Origin: Halobellus rufus
GTDB taxonomy: Archaea > Halobacteriota > Halobacteria > Halobacteriales > Haloferacaceae
Length of the DNA stretch: 64,000 nucleotides
NCBI RefSeq assembly: GCF_000739575.1
Contig: NZ_BBJO01000014.1
Span: 124,001-188,000 of the forward strand
Reading direction: 5' to 3'
Positions 1 to 7,368 of this stretch are shown one piece after another. The position numbers and the translations under genes are program-made. A model generated the notes under the pieces. The model searched no databases, was not told the DNA's origin, and saw only the letters and a program-made list of their open reading frames with translations. Every line of letters begins with the position of its first letter. The first letter of the stretch is position 1.

Positions 1-2
1 CC

Positions 3-458
3 GTTTTCGGTCGATCGCACACCGGCGAGGTCGACGACGTCGAACCCGAAGAGGCGCTCGCGGGTGCCAGTCCGCTCACCGCGTTCGGGCTCGCACGCTG
101 TCGACCGGCGGTCGTCAGCGCGAAGCGACGGGCTCGCTATCGGTGTCTCCGGGGGCTTCTCGACGGCCGCGAGCGGTTCCGTGTCGTCACCGGAACGGTA
201 CACGAGGGCGCGTGTCCGTACGGAGTCGTCGGCGTCCTCGACTCCGAAGCGGAACGAGACGAGCTGTTCCGGGGGCTCCGCTCGGCCGGGTTGCCGTCCG
301 AAGTGCTCACGTGGCCGCCAGTTCATCGCCGCGAGGAAGTACGCGGGTTCGAGGGGGCGGAGCGGCTGCGGAAGCGATCGATCGTGTTCCCGACGCACCA
401 GCAGTTGTCGTGGGCCACGGTCGGTCGACTCGCCGCGCACGTCGCCGAGTGGGAGTGA
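3..458 (+). CDS. DegT/DnrJ/EryC1/StrS-type aminotransferase, C-terminal fragment
   Basis: This reading frame is open from the left edge of the window to a TGA at 456-458, giving about 151 residues, so the start lies outside. The visible part reads like the C-terminal small domain of a sugar PLP aminotransferase: an RRARYRCL helix, then CPYGVVGVL, EVLTWPPVHRREE, and a closing block RSIVFPTHQQLS. These match the usual order in the family (arginine-rich helix, core strand, W-P substrate loop, LP-x-x-Q-x-S end). The family makes amino sugars or related building blocks for surface polysaccharides and glycans. The catalytic lysine would be upstream of the window and cannot be checked. The gene converges on the ParB-like gene with about 45 bases between the stops. 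The family call is from fold pattern only; the substrate is unknown. Confidence 0.6.
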   Translation, partial: VFGRSHTGEVDDVEPEEALAGASPLTAFGLARCRPAVVSAKRRARYRCLRGLLDGRERFRVVTGTVHEGACPYGVVGVLDSEAERDELFRGLRSAGLPSEVLTWPPVHRREEVRGFEGAERLRKRSIVFPTHQQLSWATVGRLAAHVAEWE

Positions 459-503
459 ACCATAGCTCTCGGTCGCCTCAAAGACGGCAGCGGCGTCTCG
501 CGA

Positions 504-1448
504 TTACGACCTCGCGGCCTCGCGGAGCGACGCGAGATCGGGGTGCTCGCGAAGCCGCCCCCGGAGGTCGCCGCCGTTTTCGAGGAACGTCGCCACGGCA
601 TCGCGCCAGGCAGCCCACTGGGCGTGCCTGCGGAGCACGACCACCGGGACGGCGTCGACTCCGAGAATCTTCGCGATCGCGAGTCGATTGCGGCCGTCCG
701 CGAACAGCAGTTCACCGTCGCGGGCGACGTCGACCGCGATCTCGTCGTTGATGATGCGCTCTGCGACCGTCGCCCGACGGTACTCGACCGGGTCGTCGAC
801 CCCGGACTCCAGCAGTTGGCGCTGGCTGTAAAACCCGTGTTCGCGGAGCGATTCGTACAGGCGGTCCAGCCGTTCACACCGATCGCGGAACTCCGAACGG
901 GACGTGCAACCCCAGCGTTCCGCGCCCTCGTTCATCTCCTCGAGGACTCTGGAGAAGAACGCCGTCTCCTCCCAGGGGACGCCCTCCTCGAAGTGCCGTT
1001 CGAAGGCGTAGAACACGTCGGTCTCTCGGAACCGAATCTCACAGCGGTCCCAATCACCGTCCACGACGGTCCCGAGGCGTCGGAACCGCGGTCGAGTCGA
1101 GTGTCGGGAGAGCCGGACGATACGCGCCGGATCGACCCACAGTACTCGATAGGGTTCGATCGGGGCTGCGTGTCGCCGGTTGTATCCCCAGCAGGTGAGA
1201 CGGACGGTGGCGTCGGCGTACAGCGACCGGACCAGTCGAAGCTGTCGCTCGAACACCGGCAGCGCCTCGAAGAGTGACCGACCGAGTCCCCGCAGCGCGG
1301 AATCGAGCCACGCTCCCGCTCGTTCTGCGGGGGTCTCCGGTGGGTCGGCGGGCGATTCGGGCGGCCCGCGAGGCATACGGACGGGTTCGGATCGAGCGCC
1401 CTCTGAGGAGCGCTCGGATTCCACGGTCGGACGCGAGGGTGACGTCAT
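504..1448 (-). CDS. ParB/sulfiredoxin-like domain protein of haloarchaeal type
   Basis: A 314-residue protein is predicted from ATG at 1448; a second in-frame ATG at 1376 would give 290 residues and remove a Pro/Glu-rich head. The C-terminal half has a ParB-like nuclease fold pattern: a strand ending LLFADGRNRL, then AIAKILGVDAVPV and a short VVVLRRH strand. In ParB N-terminal domains this motif binds nucleotide or an acidic substrate. The middle part carries many charged helices. No membrane segment is seen. Proteins of this shape are often found in haloarchaeal polysaccharide or glycosylation clusters, which fits the sugar aminotransferase fragment next door, but this is inference. The biochemical role is unknown. 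It could equally be a regulator or modifying enzyme. Confidence 0.6.
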   Translation of the reverse strand: MTSPSRPTVESERSSEGARSEPVRMPRGPPESPADPPETPAERAGAWLDSALRGLGRSLFEALPVFERQLRLVRSLYADATVRLTCWGYNRRHAAPIEPYRVLWVDPARIVRLSRHSTRPRFRRLGTVVDGDWDRCEIRFRETDVFYAFERHFEEGVPWEETAFFSRVLEEMNEGAERWGCTSRSEFRDRCERLDRLYESLREHGFYSQRQLLESGVDDPVEYRRATVAERIINDEIAVDVARDGELLFADGRNRLAIAKILGVDAVPVVVLRRHAQWAAWRDAVATFLENGGDLRGRLREHPDLASLREAARS

Positions 1449-2394
1449 ACCGAATCGGTGGGGGATTCCGTCGTGAGTTGCGGCTCGAACGACGAGGAGC
1501 TGGTTCCGGACCGGGCCCGCCGGGGACGGTCGCAGCGGGCAGTACGCAGTACGTTCCAGCGACAATTCCGGGATAACGCGTTGCGAGCGACGAACGAACC
1601 ACGCCGGTTCGTAGTCCGTTCCGAAAGTCCAAACACGCCGAAGCGGACGGTGGGGAGGCAGTTTGTAGTACGGAAGTTACCACGGAGTAGCAGATCGCTA
1701 CCGTCGAGAGACGAGCGCGGTCATCCCGGCCGTTGTTGGATGGGGACGCCTTCGGCGCGGTTGGAGTCGTCGGGAGACCGCGGGTGGACGGCCGACCGTC
1801 GTAAGCCCGTGCTGAAACCCAGACGTCGACGACGGCCGGCGGTCGTCGCCGGACGATACCGTAGCCATACTATAAGGTATCATTTCGTTACCGTAGCGGT
1901 ATCGCACGAAAAAGTCAGGTGGTTTTAATATCGTGCTTCATAATAGTGTGTCTGTCACGTGGACAACACCAATGCTGGACGACCAATCGAAGAGCTTCCG
2001 ACGGAACAAAAGCTGACTGCGGAAAGCCGGAACGATCCGATCGTATGCAACAGATTACCACGAATCGCGGGGTAGAGTGCCGCGGGCACTCGACGGTAAA
2101 GGGGTGGATAGCGACCGGATCGGCCCCCGGTGGATGGTCAGCCTCACGGCGCTGCGTCCGGCGTGCCGAGACACAGACGGCCCAAGTCGGCCGCATCCTA
2201 CCTCGGGAGCCACGGGTGCACACCGAGGAACTCGGATGGGCCACGCACGAGTCGACGGATGAGAACCGGGACGCAAGAGGGAACGGCGGCGACCCTCGGC
2301 TGCGTCCCGCAGTCGAACTGCCGCTCGACGTCCCGCCTCGCGGAAGCTCTGCGGTGCGTTCTACAGTCGCCCCCAAAGTGACGAGTGATGAGCC
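1449..2394. other. Intergenic region, 946 bases, no convincing gene
   Basis: The reading frames here have arginine-rich or patternless products and no family match. Two parts stand out. From about 1690 to 1860 the DNA is very GC-rich with short hairpins (CGCC-TTC-GGCG around 1748-1758 and CGACGAC...GTCGTCG around 1828-1850). It is followed at about 1870-1930 by an AT-rich stretch with CATACTATAAGG and GTGGTTTTAATATCG that could hold promoters. The rest up to 2394 shows nothing I can name. Confidence 0.5.
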
Positions 2395-2964
2395 ATGAGC
2401 GTGTCAACACAACAATCGGGAGAGAAGTCCGGCAGCGAAGCGGAAACGACAGACCAATCGGAGGCGGGCAATCGCGTCGAATCGGCGGAGCCGTCACTGG
2501 ACGTGATCTTCGACGTGCTCAGAAACCGCCGACGGCGACTCGTGATGCAGGCCCTCGAGGAACGCGACGGGGAGACCACGCTGAGCGACCTCGCAGAGCA
2601 CATCGGGGGGATCGAGAACGACAAACCGCCGGAAGCGCTCAACGCCCAGGAACGAAAGCGCGTGTACGTCGGCCTGTATCAGTGCCACCTACCGAAGATG
2701 CACGACGCCGGCGCGATAGAGTTCGACAAAGACCGCGGGACGGTCAAGCGCGGCGCGATCACTGACGAGTATCACAAGTACCTCGAGCGGGAGGTAGACG
2801 GCGGGTCTCGGTGGCCGAAGTACTACGGCGGCGTCGCCGCCGGCGCGTGTCTGCTCTACGTCGGTGCCGTAACAGCTGTCGGCCCACAGCCGATCGTTGC
2901 GATCACCTCGCTCGTTCTCGTCGGCGCGCTGTCGGCGTACCACTGGAGACGCGAATCGCCCTGA
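2395..2964 (+). CDS. DUF7344-like winged-helix protein with two membrane segments
   Basis: A 189-residue protein starts at the ATG at 2395. Residues 1-35 are an acidic, disordered head. Residues about 37-130 form a winged-helix domain of the haloarchaeal kind that opens with DVIFDVLRNRRRR and continues through TTLSDLAEHI and an YQCHLPKM helix, ending KRGAITDEY. Residues about 143-182 are two hydrophobic helices (YYGGVAAGACLLYVGAV and IVAITSLVLVGALSAYHW), so the protein should be tethered to the membrane with the DNA-binding part in the cytoplasm. I believe this is the family now called DUF7344, from memory. It stands alone, with non-coding DNA on both sides. Its target genes are unknown. Confidence 0.8.
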   Translation: MSVSTQQSGEKSGSEAETTDQSEAGNRVESAEPSLDVIFDVLRNRRRRLVMQALEERDGETTLSDLAEHIGGIENDKPPEALNAQERKRVYVGLYQCHLPKMHDAGAIEFDKDRGTVKRGAITDEYHKYLEREVDGGSRWPKYYGGVAAGACLLYVGAVTAVGPQPIVAITSLVLVGALSAYHWRRESP

Positions 2965-3258
2965 GTCGCGAGCGGGCGGTCGATACCGCGGTTCGATAGT
3001 TACTCACTAGCAACGTGGCTCGCCGATACGGCCCATTTTCGTCGATATCTGCTCGTCGTGTCAGCAAGGGGACAGCGACCTCCTAACCGGCGGTAACGTC
3101 GAGTGTCTCATCATAACAAAGCCCAGCGCTCCAGTCGGATACAGCCACCCGCTTCGATGCGATTCCGAGCGGTTCACTGAACCTATGGTCCCACAACGAA
3201 GATCCGAGAGTCCACGGACGAGTCACCGAAAAACCGACGAGAGAGCGAGGCCCTGAGA
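2965..3258. other. Intergenic region before glmS
   Basis: About 290 bases separate the winged-helix gene from glmS. No open frame with coding character and no RNA gene was recognised. It presumably carries the glmS promoter, but no strong TATA box could be singled out. Confidence 0.4.
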
Positions 3259-5124
3259 ATGTGCGGAATCATCGTACGCGCCGGTGTCGGCGACGCCCTC
3301 GGGGAGCTTTTGACCGGCCTCGAGAACCTCGAGTACCGCGGCTACGACTCCGCCGGCGTGGCGCTCCGCCGAAGCGACGGCGAGATCGCAGTGTGCAAGC
3401 GCGAAGGCGAGACCGAGGCGCTCCGGAGCGACCTCGACGCCGACCGACTGAGCGGGGCCGTGGGGATCGGCCACACTCGGTGGAGCACCCACGGCGCTCC
3501 CTCGGATGCGAACGCCCACCCGCACACCGACGGGGAGAACCGCGTCGCGGTCGTCCACAACGGAATCATCCGAAATCACGAGACGCTGCGTGCAGAGCTC
3601 CGCGACCGAGGCCACGAGTTCACGAGCGAGACCGACACGGAGGTCATCCCCCATCTGGTCGCCGACGCCCTCGATGCCGGTCGCGATCCGTCGGCCGCGT
3701 TCCGATCGGCAGTCGATCGCCTGGAGGGAAGCTACGCGATCGCGATAGTCGTCGAGGACAGCGACGAGGTGTACGCGACGCGTCGCGGTTCACCGCTGGT
3801 CCTGGGACTCGGAGAGACCGCGAACTACCTCGCGAGCGACGTGCCCGCGTTCCTCGAGTTCACCGACCGAGTCGTGTATCTCGAAGACGGCGACGTCGTC
3901 GTCGTCGACGCCGACGGGTACCAGATCAGCGACGTGGCCGGCGATCCGATCGAGCGCCCGGTCGAGACCGTCGACTGGAACGCCGGAGACGCCAGAAAGG
4001 GCGTTTACAACCACTTCATGCGGAAGGAGATCGACGAGCAACCGGTATCGCTGCGACAGACCGTCGACGGGCGGATCGAGAACGGGCGGAGCGTCCTCTC
4101 GGAGTTCCCGCCCGGGTCGCTCTCGGACGTCGACGAGGTGATATTCGTGGCCTGTGGCACCTCCTATCACGCCGGGATGTACGGCTGCACGCTGCTGCGA
4201 CGGAGAGGAATTCCGGCGACAGCGGTCCCCGCGAACGAGTTCGCGCACGAGCCGATGCCTCTCAGCGACCGGACGCTCGTGATCGCGGTGACGCAGAGCG
4301 GCGAGACCGCCGACACGTTGGCGTCGTTGCGGGCGGCCGAGGAGTCCCCGGCGCGCACCCTCGCGGTGACGAACGTCGTCGGATCGACCGCCGCACGCGA
4401 GGCCGACGACGCTCTGTTCATCCGCGCGGGCCCCGAGATCGGCGTCGCCGCCACGAAGACCTTCTCCTCGCAGGTCGCCGCCATCGCGCTCTTGGCGGAT
4501 CAGCTCGAAGCCAGCGGTGCGGGTCGGCCCGACCGCCGAGCGGATCCAGCACAGAGCAACGACAGAGACAGTCACGACGCCAGTGCAGACACCGAGGGGA
4601 GCATTTCGGAACTCGACACGTTACCGGACCTCGTCGAGACCGTCGTCAACGACGGCGGTGCGGCGCGGTTGGCCACACAGTACTCGGAGGCGGACTCGTA
4701 CTTCTTCATCGGGCGGGGCGTCGGGTACCCGGTGGCGTTGGAAGGCGCGCTGAAGTTCAAGGAGATCACCTACGAGCACGCCGAGGGGTTCGCCGCCGGG
4801 GAGCTGAAACACGGCCCGCTCGCGCTCGTGACGCCCGCGACCGTCGTCGTCGCGGTGTTCACGGGTCGGAACGACGACCGGACGCTGCACAACATCCGCG
4901 AAGCCCAGAGCCGCGGCGCACCAGTCATCGGAATCGGCCCCGATTCCGCGCGGGCCGCCCGTGAGACGGTCGACGAGTACCTGTCGTATCCCGCAGTCGA
5001 TCCCGACTTCGCCGGGATCCTCGCGAACGTCCACCTGCAGTTACTCGCCTATCACGCCGCAGAGATCCGCGACCGGGCGATCGACAAACCGCGAAACCTC
5101 GCGAAAAGCGTCACCGTGGAGTGA
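3259..5124 (+). CDS. glmS: Glutamine-fructose-6-phosphate aminotransferase (isomerizing)
   Basis: This 621-residue enzyme makes glucosamine-6-phosphate from fructose-6-phosphate and glutamine, the entry step to UDP-GlcNAc for glycans. The start is fixed because the nucleophile Cys must follow the initiator Met (MCGIIVRAG). The class II glutaminase domain covers about residues 2-220, with HTRWSTHG at 72-79 and HNGII at 100-104. The linker region has KGVYNHFMRKEIDEQP near 247-262. The first SIS domain has CGTSYHAG at 299-306 and TQSGET at 345-350; the second carries EGALKFKE and GELKHGP, and the protein ends with KPRNLAKSVTVE, as is standard. An acidic, low-complexity insert lies near residues 417-450, between the SIS domains, and lengthens the protein slightly over the roughly 600-residue norm. 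It appears to be a single-gene unit. Confidence 0.97.
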   Translation: MCGIIVRAGVGDALGELLTGLENLEYRGYDSAGVALRRSDGEIAVCKREGETEALRSDLDADRLSGAVGIGHTRWSTHGAPSDANAHPHTDGENRVAVVHNGIIRNHETLRAELRDRGHEFTSETDTEVIPHLVADALDAGRDPSAAFRSAVDRLEGSYAIAIVVEDSDEVYATRRGSPLVLGLGETANYLASDVPAFLEFTDRVVYLEDGDVVVVDADGYQISDVAGDPIERPVETVDWNAGDARKGVYNHFMRKEIDEQPVSLRQTVDGRIENGRSVLSEFPPGSLSDVDEVIFVACGTSYHAGMYGCTLLRRRGIPATAVPANEFAHEPMPLSDRTLVIAVTQSGETADTLASLRAAEESPARTLAVTNVVGSTAAREADDALFIRAGPEIGVAATKTFSSQVAAIALLADQLEASGAGRPDRRADPAQSNDRDSHDASADTEGSISELDTLPDLVETVVNDGGAARLATQYSEADSYFFIGRGVGYPVALEGALKFKEITYEHAEGFAAGELKHGPLALVTPATVVVAVFTGRNDDRTLHNIREAQSRGAPVIGIGPDSARAARETVDEYLSYPAVDPDFAGILANVHLQLLAYHAAEIRDRAIDKPRNLAKSVTVE

Positions 5125-5142
5125 GCGTCTACCGGGACGACG

Positions 5143-5148
5143 AAAAAA
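5143..5148 (-). terminator. T-tract terminator of the small zinc-ribbon gene
   Basis: A run of six A on the plus strand is six T on the minus strand, 35 bases past the stop of the zinc-ribbon gene. Archaeal termination usually needs only such a T-tract. There is no matching T run for glmS on the plus strand nearby. Confidence 0.4.
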
Positions 5149-5182
5149 TAGAACCGCATCGCACCACCTCGCCCGCCGAGAG

Positions 5183-5389
5183 CTACGGAGTGCTGCCCGT
5201 CGGCCACCGGATCCCCGCATCGGCTTCTTCCTCTTCGGCCCCTGTTCGATTCGCCGCCTTCCCGACCGCCAGTTCGGTCCGGGTGAGACAGTTGAGACAG
5301 CCGTGAACCGTGTTGTCGAAGCCGAACACGCGAACGAACTGTTTGCTGACCGCCGCGCCGCACCGTTCACACTGCCGGTTCGTGTCCAT
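5183..5389 (-). CDS. Small zinc-ribbon protein (DUF7563-like)
   Basis: This gene encodes 68 residues from ATG at 5389; a further in-frame ATG at 5410 would add seven residues. Two CxxC pairs (CERC near residue 7 and CLNC near residue 31) enclose AAVSKQFVRVFG, which is the pattern of the haloarchaeal one-zinc ribbon family that I recall as DUF7563. The C-terminal third is acidic (EEEEAD) and likely disordered. Such proteins are probably small nucleic-acid-binding or adaptor proteins, but no function is established. It converges on glmS and is followed by a T-tract. Confidence 0.75.
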   Translation of the reverse strand: MDTNRQCERCGAAVSKQFVRVFGFDNTVHGCLNCLTRTELAVGKAANRTGAEEEEADAGIRWPTGSTP

Positions 5390-6229
5390 CGTGTACCTTC
5401 GGTCTGGCATACACGCTCCGATTGCGGAATACAGTCTTGGTAATGCGGACGGTACTGAGACGCCCGCGGGTTTTCCCGACGGTACCGATCGAACCGTCCC
5501 GGCGTGACTCGACAGAAGCCCGCAGAGTGCGCCGCATCGGCGTGTCGAGAAGTGACACGGTCAGCAGCCGAACGGTAGGTCGCGACAACCACCGTCTAAC
5601 GGGACGATAACGAAGGTGTTGCACCGCGTCACACAACGTGCCCGGAGCACCCGACGGTCACCCCCCACCCCCCTTCACTGGCCCCCACACGATGCGTCGG
5701 GTCCACGGGCAATTTTTCACCGCCCTCCCTACGCTGGCGTGTCGCGTAGAGAGGCCCGCCTACAGTACTGGCCAACGAGCTGTGTGACGAAGACTCGTCG
5801 AAGCGTCGGTCCCGATCTCGAGGCGACGAGCGTCTCGACGCTCACCGGCCCGTTCTCGATATGTGGCAATCACGCCGTCGTTCCTGTGGCGCCAGCGGTA
5901 CAGGGAACTGACAATTGGAAGGCAGTTCCGTGAGACAGAAAGTGTTGATATTTAAATATAAATAGACAAGATATGAAAATTTTATTTTATAAATTTAGAG
6001 TTTAGGCGTACTAGTTTCTTCAAACAGTATTACTACTAGTACTACAGTAATTAGTTCTGAGTATTTATATTAAATACAATATTTGTTATATTTCTATCGG
6101 CCTATCTGTGTCCGTTTGCACAGGATCGACTAGCAGAACGAACGCCGAAACATCCCACTCGGGGCGGCGGTGATACGAGAGAATTTCTAACACGTGTACG
6201 TCCGTTACTTTTTCTTGGCTACACGACGG
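5390..6229. other. Intergenic region, 840 bases, with an AT-rich island
   Basis: The part 5390-5935 is GC-rich but its frames are broken or patternless; a minus-strand frame around 5790-5900 could be a decayed gene end but matches nothing I know. The part 5937-6115 is strongly AT-rich, with runs such as GATATTTAAATATAAATAG and stretches of TACTAGTACTAC, which contrasts sharply with the genome. No gene is supported anywhere in this stretch. Confidence 0.5.
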
Positions 6230-7087
6230 TCAGCTGAACGTCGGGAACTCGTCGTCGGTCTCCTCCATATTGATGTTCACCTCGATGACGTTCGCGGTGT
6301 TGACGACCTCCTCGATCAACTGCTCGTGGTACTCCGATCGCTTCATCCGACGGACGGGACCGGACACGCTGATCGAACCGAGAACGCGTCCGTGACGGTT
6401 CGTCACCGGCGCGCCGATGGCCTGGAGGCCGGTGATCTCCTCTTCGTCGTTGAGCGAGTACCCGCGTTCACGTATCGTTTCGAGTTCCTCGAAGAGGTCC
6501 TCGCGGTCGGTGATCGTCGATTCGGTCTTCGACGGGAGGCCGTACCTGTCGACGATCCACTCGACGCGCTCCCGCGGGAGGTGTGCGAGGATCGCCTTGC
6601 CCGTCGCCGAGAAGTGAAGGTAATCGGCGCGCTGGAGTTTGTTCACCTGGTAGTCGCTGCCGACCGCCTTCTCGCCGCTCACTTTGTAGAGGTTGACACC
6701 CAGGCCGTGCTGTTCGGTGGCGAGGTGAGCGAACTCGCCCGTCTTCTCGGCGAGGTCTTCGAGTTCTGACTTCCCGATTCGATAGAGCGTGTTCTGATAT
6801 CGGACGTACTCGCCGACCAGCAGGAACTGCAACGACAGGCGGTACGTGTCGCCCTCTTTGACCACGAACTTCTCCGAACGGAGCGTGCTGAGGTAGTTGT
6901 ACACGACGCTCTTCGAGAGGTCGAGATACTCTGACAACTCCGTCACGCCAGCGCCGTCTAACTCTTCGAGGGCGCGCACGAGGTCGAACGCGCGCGACAC
7001 CGTCTTCAGGGTCCGCGGCGAACCGGTCGGCCGTTCTCCGTCATACCTCCGCTTACGTCCCCACCAGTATAGGTGTTTGTATTTCAC
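6230..7087 (-). CDS. IclR-family transcriptional regulator (carbamoylase/dpp island)
   Basis: This is a 285-residue regulator as drawn from ATG at 7087. Residues about 28-80 are the winged helix-turn-helix (SRAFDLVRALEELDGAGVTE, then LDLSKSVVYNYL as recognition region). Residues about 95-270 are the IclR effector-binding domain, with FSATGKAILAHL and the closing GSISVSGPVRRM block. The start is doubtful: the first 20 residues (KYKHLYWWGRKRRYD) are not usual for the family, and an ATG at 7044 preceded by GGAGGT reads out of frame. A GTG at 7000 is another in-frame option. It lies downstream of the carbamoylase on the same strand and close to the dpp operon, so it probably senses a related compound. 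Three TCTAAA repeats sit just upstream. Confidence 0.9.
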   Translation of the reverse strand: MKYKHLYWWGRKRRYDGERPTGSPRTLKTVSRAFDLVRALEELDGAGVTELSEYLDLSKSVVYNYLSTLRSEKFVVKEGDTYRLSLQFLLVGEYVRYQNTLYRIGKSELEDLAEKTGEFAHLATEQHGLGVNLYKVSGEKAVGSDYQVNKLQRADYLHFSATGKAILAHLPRERVEWIVDRYGLPSKTESTITDREDLFEELETIRERGYSLNDEEEITGLQAIGAPVTNRHGRVLGSISVSGPVRRMKRSEYHEQLIEEVVNTANVIEVNINMEETDDEFPTFS

Positions 7088-7110
7088 AAACCATCGAGTT
7101 CGGATTGCTC

Positions 7111-7137
7111 TCTAAAACCATCTAAAAGGGCTCTAAA
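7111..7137. promoter_or_regulatory. Three TCTAAA direct repeats upstream of the IclR gene
   Basis: TCTAAA occurs at 7111, 7121 and 7132, that is, at 10- and 11-base spacing, about one helical turn. The last copy lies inside the palindrome CTCTAAAGAG (7131-7140). The cluster is 25-50 bases upstream of the predicted IclR start, where an autoregulatory site would be expected. Binding by the IclR protein is inference. Confidence 0.4.
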
Positions 7138-7259
7138 GAGCGATCTAGCTAATCCAATCATTCCCTAATGCACGAATAGCACCGGTAGCGGCGCTCTATC
7201 TGGATCGACAAGTTGTGTTCACATACTACAAAATTTATCGACTCGATCCATCGAACTGG

Positions 7260-7274
7260 TCGCAAAAAATGCGA
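7260..7274 (-). terminator. Hairpin with T-tract after the carbamoylase gene
   Basis: TCGCA and TGCGA flank five A, so on the minus strand this is a small hairpin with a T6 run at 7264-7269. It lies about 95 bases past the carbamoylase stop and before the IclR gene, so the two are likely separate transcription units. Confidence 0.35.
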
Positions 7275-7368
7275 GGGGTACGGGTGACCGGGAGAGGAAA
7301 TACAGCGGCGGAAGTCAGGAGCAGATCACTACGGAGCAACTGACGCGGTCAAATGGATGCGGGCGACG

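Noticed and set aside
1919..2398. A 159-codon plus-strand frame before the DUF7344-like gene
   Set aside because: It has no family resemblance, many Arg/Gly/Thr and Cys/His at random, and overlaps the next gene's start; its first part lies in promoter-like AT-rich DNA.
3261..4964. A 567-codon frame overlapping glmS in another phase
   Set aside because: It is almost entirely Arg/Pro/Gly, while the glmS frame has all active-site motifs.
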